This document shows, piece after piece, positions 1 through 11,478 of a stretch of 64,000 nt of DNA. The DNA comes from Onchocerca volvulus. Taxonomy: Eukaryota > Nematoda > Chromadorea > Rhabditida > Onchocercidae. A model generated the notes under the pieces. It saw only the letters and a program-made list of their open reading frames with translations, ran no database searches and was not told the origin of the DNA. Position 1 is the stretch's first letter, and every line of letters starts with the position of its first letter. The stretch covers positions 15,095,967 through 15,159,966 of the forward strand of contig HG738140.1 of assembly GCA_000499405.2 (NCBI GenBank), given 5' to 3'. The translations under genes were made by a program, and so were the position numbers.

Positions 1-165
1 TAAATAATGATAAATGATAATGAATAATAACAAATAATAATTAATAACAATAATTATTAATAATAATAACAATTAATAATAATTGGTAATAATAATTAAT
101 AATAATAATTAATAATAGTGAATAGTAATAGTTAATAGTAATAATAATAATTATTAATAATCTCA
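1..165. repeat. AT-rich simple repeat (TAATAA-type)
   Basis: The first 165 bases are almost entirely A and T, built from irregular copies of TAATAAT and AATTAATAAT. This is low-complexity DNA with no open frame. It abuts the Helitron-derived segment to its right, so it may mark the degraded edge of that insertion, but no clean terminal structure is visible. Confidence 0.8.
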
Positions 166-344
166 TTTTTAGAGATTTCATCGGTAAATTAGTCTCCTTT
201 TAAGGATTTTATCGGCAAATCCTTAAATATCCACTATGTGCCATTATGATAAGATAATTTGACACATTAAAATTGACTGCTGATCAATAGAATTTCGCTC
301 TTTTGAATCTTTAATTATGTGAAGAGTATATAATATTTTTTGTT

Positions 345-1150
345 ATTCTGTGTAGATATAGAGATTGTCTGGTTCGATGACTCTAGGACACGCAACATAT
401 AATCTTCCATGAGAGAAACAATCGGTCTCTAGATCTAAATCGCAACAATTCTAACGATTGACCCTGAACTTTATTGATGGTGGGTGCAAAAGCCAATCGA
501 ATTGGGGAATTGCAGTCTCTTAGACTGAAATGGCATACGTTGGAGTCATAGGAATGAGAGGAATGAGGACATCTCCACCTTTGATAGGTCTGTCAAGATT
601 GTTGCTTTAAGACATTGCTTATTAATTTTTTTTACTGCAAGCCGCGCGTCGTTGCAAAGTATTGGCTGGTTGATATTTCGCAACATGATAATTGGTACCC
701 CAATTTTCAATTGCAGTACGTGCGGTGATATCCCTGGCAGATCAAGGGAATTCAAAAGTTCTGTTGGATGATTAATCGCTTCATCTTCTTCCACGACAAA
801 ATCGACGGATTTGTATGTGACTGCCTCGCTTTGAATGTTGGATTGAATAACATTGTTAAGTCGTCGACATCTTTGTTCTTGGTTGCAAGAATAGCTTGTT
901 GACTGAGTCGGTCGTGATTCTTATAGTTGGTTTGAATATCGGGAAGTACTTTTTCAACCAACTCTTCTTTTGACTTTATTAAATTGCAGAAGTTATGAGC
1001 CAGTAAAATTAATCCTGATGTCAGATTAGCCGGCACCTTTTCATTCCCAATTTCCAACAACTGATGTGAGAATATCCCAGCTGATTGATCATTTTGCAAC
1101 TGGACACACATATTTGTATTTAATTTTAACATGACATGTAGCCGGAAAGC
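345..1150 (-). pseudogene. Helitron (PIF1-like) helicase fragment, frameshifted
   Basis: Read on the minus strand, three overlapping pieces in different frames resemble the C-terminal part of the Rep/helicase of Helitron rolling-circle transposons. The piece at 752-1132 has the family string NMCVQLQND and ATKNKDVDDL. The piece at 546-794 has LQLKIGVPIIMLRNIN, typical of the region before the last helicase motifs. The piece at about 345-540 has TINKVQGQS (motif V-like) and then, in another frame, DCFSHGRLYVACPRV and PDNLYIYT (motif VI region). At least two frameshifts separate the pieces, and the Rep nuclease and the N-terminal helicase motifs are missing. It is a dead C-terminal fragment. The Helitron 3' hairpin and CTRR end were not found, so element borders are unknown. 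Confidence 0.85.
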
Positions 1151-2302
1151 GAAATATAAATGTCAGCAGTTTAAATTTCAAGAATCACAAATTTGCCAGA
1201 AAATTTACGAAACGTACAATAAATTATAAGAAACGAGTGATTACGTCCATATGTACAAAATTTTCAAAAAAATGTAAATATATGCAAATGTGACGGATTT
1301 TTTACCAGATCATTCGATCATGCTATCATAATCTTTTCGTTGATTGTAACTTCAGTTATGATTCTAAACACAACAGAACCTCCTTGCTTACATTACTATA
1401 TATGTAATACAGTAAATATAGTATAAATGGGTAAATAAATGAATAAATACGACACAAATGTTATGCAATAAATAAGAAGGCAAAAAAGCAAAGAATAAAT
1501 GAATGAAATATTGACAGATAAATAAAACGAAAAATAAATGTTAAATATAAATTTCTGTTAGTAATATTATTCAATCCGATCAAATTTGGGAACAAATTAT
1601 TGCAAGTTTTGCATTTGATAAATTTCGAAATTCAGAAGATACTTCCGTCGAATACTTTCTTTCTTCGCGCAGCTATTTTTTGCAGCATTCTAGAATAGCA
1701 ATTTGCTATTAGTTAATATTACTTTCCGAATTTTGGAAAATTTCGAAAGAATTTCCCCTCTCTTTTGAATTGCATACTTCATTAACTATCAAAACCACTA
1801 CGTTGCAAATCAGTTGGCTATTTGGCTGCATCGTTTCGCCGTTTTTCTTTTAAATTAGCGCGGTTCTAGTTGATTTCGATTTTTGGGGTGCGGGAGAATG
1901 TTTCGAACGTCAATTTTGATTTCACTGAAAGGCAGGCGTGCGTATTGTATTGGCGTGGGACGTGGTGGGTTTCGTTTAATTACCTGAAGCTATAGGTAGC
2001 GAGGTACTATTATAAGTTTCTGCTGACTTATATTGCATAGTTTCTCAATTCAATTGATGGATTTTGTTAAAGTTTTAAATTTTATTCTGTATCAGTAAAT
2101 CGCTTTCTGTCGTTGAGCAGTGAATGTTAAATATTAATACACAAATATTGACTTAAATATATTATTTATGAACGTGAAAGCGTGATATTATACCATATAG
2201 TCTCATTTCAAGGCTTCCTTAACAAGTAAGCTTTGATTATCTTTTATTTCTTTATACTGTTTGTTTCATTTTAATCATCGATATATTTACGCTTGTTATT
2301 TA

Positions 2303-2338
<36 letters not shown>

Positions 2339-3089
2339 CTTCATTATGTGCAAGCATGCATAGTTTAACTGATGTACTATCTATTTGGAACATTCGCGTA
2401 CGCACTCCAATATGACATCTTTGTTTTGGTATTTTATATAAGTTTATATGTTCCTGTTTAACATTTGCATACTGAAATTTTAGATTTAATGTTTAATATT
2501 GATAGTTTCTTTTAGTTAGCATCTTCCTGGTTGTCCTCACTTATCCGCTTATCTTAATTTACATATTGGCGTTTAATGTTCAAGATTTGTATCTGATGGG
2601 TTCCTACATTCATGCTGCGTTATAGGCGTTGTATGGCTGAAATCGCCGAAATTAACGTATAATGTCGAAGCATTTGCATTAAACCGAAAGAATTGGCATC
2701 TGTAGCCATCACTGCGGCAGCACTTTGTCGAAAAAAAAAGGTAAAGTTTAGAAATTTTATTTTTACAAGCAAGTATCGAGAAGTGTCAAATTTTGTTGGG
2801 GTATTCTGTAGTTCTTCGATTATTATTTTCTGTGTCAATTTATAATTGAGATGATGTAAACCAATCAATAGTATGAGACTGTTACGTAGTTTTGTGGCAT
2901 ACGTGGTCCGAAAGGGTATTATGATGTCTTAAGCATGTTCTACGATGATAAGTTTGTATTCTTCCACTCCTCAATTTAAGTTTAATAGAGGTATTGTTTT
3001 AATTTATATTTTTTTTTTGTGGGTAAAATATTTTTCAATAGAATTGTGATGTGGAATTTTTTGCAGATAAATTTCTGGAAAGAATAACA
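1151..3089. other. Intergenic / lin-54 upstream region
   Basis: No gene is recognised in this stretch. It holds a (CA)n microsatellite at 2305-2337 and, at about 1800-2000, a patch noticeably richer in G+C than its surroundings, with GCGCGG and GGGGTGCGGG runs, which may be the lin-54 promoter or an untranslated first exon. Short open frames here are no longer than expected by chance. Confidence 0.4.
2305..2337. repeat. (CA)n microsatellite
   Basis: Sixteen and a half uninterrupted AC dinucleotides, about 750 bp upstream of the lin-54 start codon. This class is prone to length polymorphism. Confidence 0.95.
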
Positions 3090-6000
3090 ATGTCTGATAA
3101 TAATAGACGACAAAAAGAAGCGCAGAAGCAACAACAACAAAAGATGATTGTTCAAGAAGAGGTAGTTACTGACGAATTAGTCGACGATACACAGGTAGTG
3201 TTAAATATAATTTCACTTTTCTTTACATAATATTTGAAAAATAGCTTTGGTTTATTGATTTTTAAGGAACTTAACTAATTTGCGAAAATTATAATTGGAC
3301 AAGTTTCGGTGAATTTTGAGTTGAATTAAGTAAATTTTGACGGACAGCTTCAAAAAAATCGCAATGTAGATTATGATAAACAATTTAAAATAAACAGATC
3401 ATATTTTGAACAACAACTTCATCTGGTGAGTCTGAGGTGAGTCTCAAAAGATCAAATTACGTTACTAGATTTAGTTTATTGGATCTTAAGTTCTGCCAGC
3501 CTGTTAAATTTCTGAGCTAAGCCAAATAAATTTTAAAAAGTAGGGTGGATTGAATTGTTTCCTAAATGATAAATTAGACTATGGAGTAAAAGTCTGAATT
3601 AATTAATATAAAATAGTAACAATTTTTATGCTAATCAAGCAAATTTTTAAACTGGAACTGAAAATTTTTAGACGCTATACATTTAATTTTGGGAGGAACT
3701 AAACTGAAGTCAATAAGTTTTGAGGCATAATTGCTCGAATTAAGTAAGTAGAAACAATTCAGTCTTGTATTTCAATTTAGGTTTTTGTTCGGATGGATGC
3801 TTTGGATTATTTGTAACTGAATAAATCATTTCAATAAATTGTTGAGAAGCATTGCAAATCTTTGATGCACATTATTGTTAATTTAGATTTCCGAAGAAAT
3901 CGTAGAAGAAGTTGATGTGGAAGGTGAAATTGAAGATGATATGGAATACCGACTGCAAGGTTTTATGATTATTTTTGTATATTTGAAAATTCGTATGAAA
4001 CTTAAAGAATTACCGTTTATGAACTTATTTAGTCAGTGAATTTATTAGGAGTATTGTCGCAAGATATTTTGCCTGCACTAATTACTGTATTCCCTAACAA
4101 ACTGTTTTCAGCTGATGACACTTACGGGGTAGTTTACCCTTCAAGTGGAAGTAGTATTCCATCAGGAAGTAGACATTCCCCTTACGATGATTTGCAGCAT
4201 GAGAAAGTATGTTTTCAATCATTAAATAATGTACATTATCAGGAATCTTATAAAATAAATTAAATACGATTTACAATATCTTTTAATGAAATATAATTGA
4301 ACTTTTAAAATCAATTTATTTTTGGGATTCATGACGTCATGTCAGGGCAAAATTGACAGTGAAGATCTAAACTCTAAAATTGAGATTCATAATATGCATA
4401 TTGCCATAAATTAAATGGAATTGTATTTTACTGGGTGAACTGAATAATAATTTTTTCTTTTTGAAATTTCAGGTAAGTGTCGAAGAACCAATCGACATTC
4501 AGTTGTGTAATTCCGAAATAAGGCAGATTCATACAGGACGTGTCGTTCCGACACATGTTTTCGCTGTTCGCGGAAACAGGGTAGAACTCTTCAGATTTTT
4601 CATAAACTATTTGCAGAACATTTCTTTCGGATTTGATTGTAATACATTGGCATTTTGTCTATGAAAATCATGTTATTTATTTTTTATTTTTATTTTTATT
4701 TTGATAACCATATTTTCAAAAAATTACAAATTACGTTAAAATTGAATTTTAATTGAAGAATTCTTTATTAAAATTAAGATATGAAATATTAAGTTTCGAA
4801 CAATTTTTTATCAAAATAACATCTGGTAATCCCTGTTTTCTGAAGAAAAAGAAAAAAAAAGAGCAAACATTTTATGGTTTCCTGGTTAATTCAGTTTTAT
4901 TTTAAGTCGAATATTTGATTCAAATGATTTGTTCGTTCAGATATATCGTATTGATCGATTAGGTGGTTCAACCACCACCACGCCAGTGCGAACACTTAAT
5001 GAAACGAATCGTGGAGTAGCAGTGATTGTAAGTTCTGTGGTTTTCTAACTTTATTTTAAGGGTTTCTTGATAAGTGAAGAATTAATAAACAATTATTTTA
5101 TCAGATTAAGACTTTTAAAGTTGTTCAGTCTTCTCAGAAAATACTTTTCTTATTTTCAAATTTTAATGTTCAAGTTTGCACGAAGCATTACTTTTTTTAA
5201 TTGTTCTAGTTGTCATATTCAAAAACTCTTTGCAACCGATCTAGTATTTTCAGAAAGCAGAATCAAATTGGCGGAGACATGAAGTAACATCTAAATCAAA
5301 ATCTCTAGAAACTGGACCTCATAGTCCACCTTTGGCTTATCGAGCTGCTCAGGCTGGCGTTCAGCGTGACAGAGTACTTGCTCCAGTGTTAACAGCTAAA
5401 TTAGTTCCAAAGAAGTGATTTCTTTTTTCCAAATTCAATTTTAATTCATGGTAATGGCAATTTTTGAGTGCTCTGCTCCATGGTTCTTGGTTTTGAATCA
5501 TTTCTAATTTAAGTTACTCAAAATTTTCGATTATTCTATGTGGTTTTATCATGTATGATATCGATAGAGCAAGTGGTGAAAAAATTTTAGTTAGGCTGCA
5601 TTCTACATTTTACTAGTTTTTCTTCTGCAGAAAGCAATATTAAAGAGATTCCGCATTGGTTTAAGGCGAAGCTCTTTATCATAAATCTACAAAACGCCAA
5701 TGATTAGCTCAGCTTTTAATGGATTCTATCAACCCATTCATGCTGCTGATATTTGTATGCACATTTGTTTCGGTCACTGAAGTTATTAAAAACAACTATA
5801 TTTACTATTACAAACCAAATTATTTTTGTTTGGGCTTAGTTTGTTTATTAGCAAAATTATTAGTGGCGCTTCATTTTTATTTTGCATATATTAAAGCACT
5901 TTTTAAAGTCATAGGACTAATTCTTCTGTTTTATTTCCAGGCGACCTCTTGGTTCAAGAAAACCATGTCATTGCACGCGTTCAATGTGCTTGAAATTATA

Positions 6001-7649
6001 TTGTGATTGTTTCGCAAATGGTGAATTTTGCAATGATTGTGATTGCAAAGACTGCAAGAATATAATTGAATATGAAATTGAAAGGACACGCGCTATTAGA
6101 TTGTCATTGGAACGCAATCCGAATGCATTCAAGCCAAAAATCGGTAAAATTTCAATAATGAATAAAAATTCGACTAATTAATTCTAGATATAAATTGATA
6201 GGACGATTGATTGCTAGCATAAGATATATTCTGAATATTAAATATTCAGAATGCATAATTAAATGATGTACTGTAGCTACTAGTAGAACAGTTTTAGTAA
6301 AAGGATAAAATTTAGAATAAGGAAGTATAATTGAAGTATAATCAAAATTTAATCTTATTTTCGAGACTTTGAGAAAATTTGTTGCTTAATGGAATTATAT
6401 TTTATTTAGGTGTTGCTACTAATAGACAAGTGGAGCCAGAACGGTTGCACCAAAAAGGATGTCACTGTAAAAAATCGAATTGTTTGAAAAATTACTGCGA
6501 ATGTTATGAAGTAAGTTTATTCATTTGTGAAATCATATTTAGACTGCTTTGTCAAAAGGATATTAGATTGAGATTAAATTTTGATCCTCATGCTGACGAC
6601 GGAAAATTTCTTTCCTTTGATTTGAAATTAATGTATTGAAAGAAACGATGATTTATTATGAGACTCTCAAACCCATATGATACTTCCTCACACAACCGTT
6701 CAAACCGTTGTTAAGAGTACCAGGAATAAAAGTGCCAGGAACCAGGAATTTTGTTAATGATGCAAGAAATTATCATATAAATTATCATATATTTCATCAT
6801 TTTTTTATCTACCCATATTGAAATCTGTTCACTAGTTATAGACTTATTGCGATAGTCAGCTTCTTTCTTTTAGTAAAAACGATTTTGAAAATGAATTTTA
6901 ACTTTAGGCGAAAGTACCGTGCACTGATCGATGCAAATGTATATGCTGTCGAAACACCGAAACGGATCGGGCAACACGTTCGGCAAATACAAAATCAGCA
7001 ACGGCATTAACTGATATTTGTTCTGCTGCTACTCTAGGTAGTGTAGACTTTCAAAAAGCTACTTCGTATAGCGATGAGGATAGTGATGATGAAGTCCAGG
7101 AGCCGAGTGATCCCAAAACGTAAGTGTATATTGGCTGAGCAAGAAAGTTTGATTTCCGATATTTTTTTAGCTATAAATTATGTCAGAAAAAGTTATATTA
7201 AAAAATTGATGAAACTATGTAAAATTAGTTTTGTTTATTTCTAAAAGTTTAGTTGCTATTTTAAATTTTGTAAGAGGGATTTGGAAAGTCTTTCCAAATT
7301 TTATAATATCGATAGTTTTTTATCAAACATATCTGAAAAAGTTTACTGTATTGTAGTCATCTTAAATTCATTTATCTTTTTCTCTTTTTTTCATACTTGT
7401 CGTACGAATTATCCGAAATCTTTTATAATTAAAATCATTCTTGATTCCAGATTACCTTGGTTTTATATGACGGATGAAGTTGTAGAGGCGGCAACGTTGT
7501 GTCTTGTAGCACAAGCAGAAGAAATTGAATCCAGCGGGCAATCAACTCAAGTGGAAATTGAGAAAGCAATTTTGAAAGAATTTGGTCGTTGTCTAGGACA
7601 AGTCATTGAAAGTGCTTTGAAAAATTCGAAGAAAACCATGGGAAGCTAA
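3090..7649 (+). CDS. lin-54: LIN-54, tandem CXC-domain DNA-binding subunit of the MuvB/DREAM complex
   Basis: Ten exons join in phase to 447 residues: 3090-3194, 3887-3959, 4112-4206, 4473-4580, 4941-5027, 5254-5414, 5941-6143, 6410-6510, 6908-7119, 7451-7649. LIN54 is the DNA-binding subunit of MuvB/DREAM, which represses (and with MYB activates) cell-cycle genes at CHR promoter elements in the nucleus. Two cysteine-rich CXC (tesmin/TSO1) domains lie at about residues 217-258 and 294-335. Both keep the DNA-contacting tyrosine context, LKLYCDC in the first and LKNYCEC in the second, joined by the family linker [10 protein letters not shown]. The C-terminus keeps the helical tail motif [10 protein letters not shown]. 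The N-terminus is Gln- and Glu-rich and less conserved. The exon 6 donor is GTGATT, weaker than usual; without splicing there the frame stops at once, and the splice restores the RKPC entry to CXC1. A spliced-leader or 5' UTR acceptor (TTTTTTGCAG) ends at 3066. Confidence 0.93.
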
Positions 7650-9383
7650 CGATTTATATCGATTTTTGATATATGTTTTAAAATATTAGGGGGATTTTTT
7701 TTTTCTAAATATATGCATGAATTTCATCTTTTTTGTCGTGTTTCGCTTTTATTTGGATTATCTAAGTTCGTTTTTTTAATTGCTGTCATAATTTTTCCTT
7801 CACAAACAAGCTTAATGTTTCTGTTACGGAAAAAAACTAATGTTGTCATTTCGGAGAATCGCTTAAAGTATTAATATGCTTCTATCTTGTTTTATTCTCT
7901 AAATAATGTTGTCCTAATTATTCTTCAGTGAAGAATAGCTAACTTGGAATACCATATCTGATTTCATTAACCTCAGAAGTCAAAAGCTAATTTCATAATC
8001 CGAAATAATAAGAATTAGTCATTAATGACTGAGCGAGCATTTAAATAAAAGTGGAATTTATACATTCAGAATCCAGCAGACTGAGCAGTATTTTTTGTTT
8101 CTTGTAATAAGTAATACCGATATTAGTTTTTATTCGCATCACTTTGATATTTGAATATTTTGTCATTTTGATAGGTTTACTCTTACGGACTTTTTTTTTC
8201 TCATAATGTATGCCTTCGTTCTTTGCTCAGTGACCTTTGGAGTTGTCAAAATAAAGAATAAAAAGATTCTTTATGACATTCATTTTTTCATATTTGAAAT
8301 AAAAATCTAGATGAAATTCAATTTTTCCATATTCTTTATTCACTTCCGCATGTTTTCTCATGCATTTTTGGATCTGTTTGTTTTCCACACGAACACTATG
8401 CTATCTGAAACAGTCGAATGGCCATTTTTCTGAATTGTTAGCAGATTCGAATTTTTTTTTTTTGTTTCATTCTGTATATTTAATTTGTCGTTTTTAGAAT
8501 AATTGTTGAAAAACTTATCAGCTTGCTATGACGACTGTTATTTATTGAAATATGACCAAAATATTATTGTAAAAAATAAAATATTATAATAGCAGCAAAT
8601 ACAGCCAAATTACAGACATAAAAACAGTCATAATATTTCCATTTCTTTCAGTACATTAAACATTGAATTATTTCTTTTTACGTATAATTATTGCCCTATC
8701 ACCAGAGGTTTACTAATGATTATACTGCGTTAGATGATTGCTTAGTCATATATTCATATAGGCGGACGATATGTTTAGTAATGATTGTAGTATTCGTTGA
8801 TATATTAATATTATCTGTACCAAATGATCTTTATCATGACAGATCAGTAGCATTGATTTTAACGGATAGACTGACTCAGCATTATCAAATAAACTGAAGA
8901 CATTCCTTGAGCAAAAGCAAATTGCAGCAAATTTCCATCTCCCCCAAAAGAGATATTCGTGAAATAAATTTTTATCTGAGTGATATAAACCCGCGGGCAT
9001 GTTTTTGTGGGCTAGAATAAGGCAAAGGAACGATGGTACAAATATAGTAACTAGCCTAGCTTGCCCAGTGCAAAAGTATAAGACTTGCTTATTGTTAATA
9101 TTACTTTCAAGTAGATCTCCAAATAAATATCCTATGAGTTTTTCTTTTTTTTTTTCAACAAATGACATATTCGGATCATTCAAGTATTTCGCTTTTTATC
9201 TATAAAAGATGAATTTGCATCTTCCTGAATGCAGCACAGTACTCTATCGCAAACAGATTCAAATTAGAAATTTCAATTCAGTGAATTTGGAAAAGCCTAA
9301 GCATGTTTAAAGATTTGAATTTCAAGAAATATCTATAATAGGAATGGCAAGTTACTATGTCTTGTACACAGAAATATCAAAGA
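7650..9383. other. Intergenic, 3' side of lin-54
   Basis: No gene is recognised. AATAAA-type polyadenylation signals occur near 8249. A 145-codon open frame at 8746-9183 on the minus strand has no recognisable motif, no convincing splice context and a composition expected of AT-rich noncoding DNA. Confidence 0.4.
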
Positions 9384-9456
9384 AGACACAGAAGGGATTG
9401 AACCCTCGATACTCTTGCATACAAAACTGAAGCCTTACCATTGAGCTATAAATTTC
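9384..9456 (-). pseudogene. tRNA-like relic
   Basis: On the minus strand there is an A-box-like TAGCTCAATGGTAAGG followed 30 bases later by a good B box and T arm, GGGTTCAATCCC. The acceptor stem does not pair (AATTTAT against TGTGTCT), and the anticodon stem is broken around a TTTGTAT loop that would read TGT (Thr). It is best read as a decayed tRNA or tRNA-derived repeat. Polymerase III could still recognise the boxes. Confidence 0.45.
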
Positions 9457-11478
9457 GGGATTTCCCATTCAACACATGTTAAGCATTTATTCCGAGAGTT
9501 TTCATCATTTATTCTAAGAATTATTCCAAAAATCATTTATTCTGAAAGTTTTCAAAAAAAAAAAAAAAAGTTTTTAAAAATTCGAATCGATACTAATATT
9601 TTATGCTTTCCAGTTCCAATTTATTTTAAGTTCTAATAATTTCCTCAGATCTTTTCGTTTTTTTTCGTTTTTTCGAGAATTCGAGTTTTGTTCCAAACTT
9701 AATTCATTATATCGGGATGTAACCAAGAAAGGCGAAATTAGTTTTTTTTTTTTTTTTTTGGAAATTTTCGAAAGCTACACTTCAATGCATTAATTGATTT
9801 AAAAATATGAAATCAATTGATATTTTTCAAGTTACATTTTGATTCAAATTTTAATGGTTTGTCAGATTTTTTTGTTTTTTTTGTTTTTTTTTTTTGAGAA
9901 ATCAAATTTTATTCTAATTTAATTCATTCCACTTTTCATCTCTGTTAGAAGATGAATATAATTATAAAAGATAAGGTCAATTCTTCAAGCAATGTGACAC
10001 TTCTAAATCATACACTAACATTTATTCATTTGTGTCAATTATAGATTTATCAGGTGATTATCTCGCATTATATCATTCCTCCTTTTTGTACAATCATCAA
10101 TTGAACATATTTCACAGGAAAAAAAAGTTTGATTTCCGGAAATAATATCGGTAGAGGTTATGTACAGATAAATGTAACTTCTGGAAACATTTATAAACTA
10201 CGAGTGTTTTAAAATTCTTAGAAAATTCGAAATATTTGCAATGTTTTTTAAAAGAAGCGAAACAGTTAATCAATGATATTATATTTTAAACTGGAATTAT
10301 CAAACTAAAATTACCCCTCAGTAATGATGGATTGTAAATGAGCCAACTGATTCATGAATTATTATAGATGAATTTGATGTAATTTAGTTTTTTTTAAAAA
10401 AAAAAAAAAAAAAAGAGAAAAACTGGCATAATCGATTAATAATACATTTTTGATGATAAAATTTTTACTGAGTATAATTTCATAAAGAACAGGTTATTGA
10501 AAATCATTTTCTCCTTTCTTTCTTTCTTTCTCCTTCCGAAATTTTCTCTTCTCTCATTTCCTCTCCGGTAGTAATCCGGTTCGGCGTATGTATTTTCCAT
10601 TCAGCCGATAATGAGAGCAATAAACTGGAATGAATTAACAGAATTACAGTATTCACGCATAATAACCTCTCATATTATTGTTGTCTTGTTATTTATTGAT
10701 GATAACCCTTCATCATTTATTCCAATATAATCATTTCTTTAATGTTATTAATTTACAAAAATAAGTAATTTTCTTACTTTTTTTTTTGTTTACAAATAAA
10801 TAATCAAATTCAATTGATTGATTTATAATTTCCAATTTTTTAAATTTTAACATAATAATTGATAATCCCAAGAATATTTTTATTTCGTCCAATTGTTTAT
10901 AATTTTTTTCTTTTTTTTTTTTTTTTTAATTTGAATTCTTTATTTTCATTAATAATTGAATTGAAACAAAATTGCTTTCTGAATTCCTGTAGTAATGCTA
11001 TATTTTCGAATATTCCATAATAATAGTAATAATAATGCATGGTATAATAAATATAATATGGAAATTTTATTATAATTTTCGATCTTTTTCTTCCCCAAAT
11101 ATTTGATATGAAAATAAAATGAAATATGATAGAAAGATAGAATATTTTTCGGGAACACTTATATCCAATTTTTGATTACATCCAATATAACTCGTAATCG
11201 TATCTTTTTTTAATCATAAATGAATGAATAATCAGAAATAATTAATTATAAATGATTTTAAATGGATACAAATAATTCGTTCTTTGTATCCATTTATAAT
11301 TCAGTTTTTCGAAATTTTTCCCATTCTTTGTTTTTTTTTTGATTCTATATGCAACAGTTTTTCGAGAACATTGTATTATGATTGTATGAATGTCGCAGCA
11401 GTATAAGATGTATGAATAAACAATCGAAAAAATCATCATTCAAAGGCGCTCATTTCAAGCTAAAATGTCACACTTTCG
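9457..11478. other. Intergenic, upstream of the patched-related gene
   Basis: No gene is seen. The region is rich in T and A homopolymers (for example near 9740, 9880, 10390 and 10910) and has a CTTT/CTTC pyrimidine tract at 10513-10535. A candidate spliced-leader acceptor, CATTTCAAG, ends at 11459, 19 bases before the start codon of the next gene. Confidence 0.4.

Noticed and set aside
1970..1990. Spliced-leader-like string GTTTAATTACC
   Set aside because: Only 11 bases match the nematode SL1 leader; the following CAAGTTTGAG, the donor site and the Sm site are missing, so it is not an SL RNA gene.
5067..6006. Plus-strand frames inside lin-54
   Set aside because: They are intron read-throughs next to exons 6 and 7; splicing gives the conserved CXC sequence in another frame.
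8746..9183. 145-codon open frame on the minus strand
   Set aside because: Longest unassigned frame in the intergenic DNA, but residue use follows AT-rich noncoding sequence, no motif is visible, no splice partners were found, and it overlaps plus-strand chance frames.
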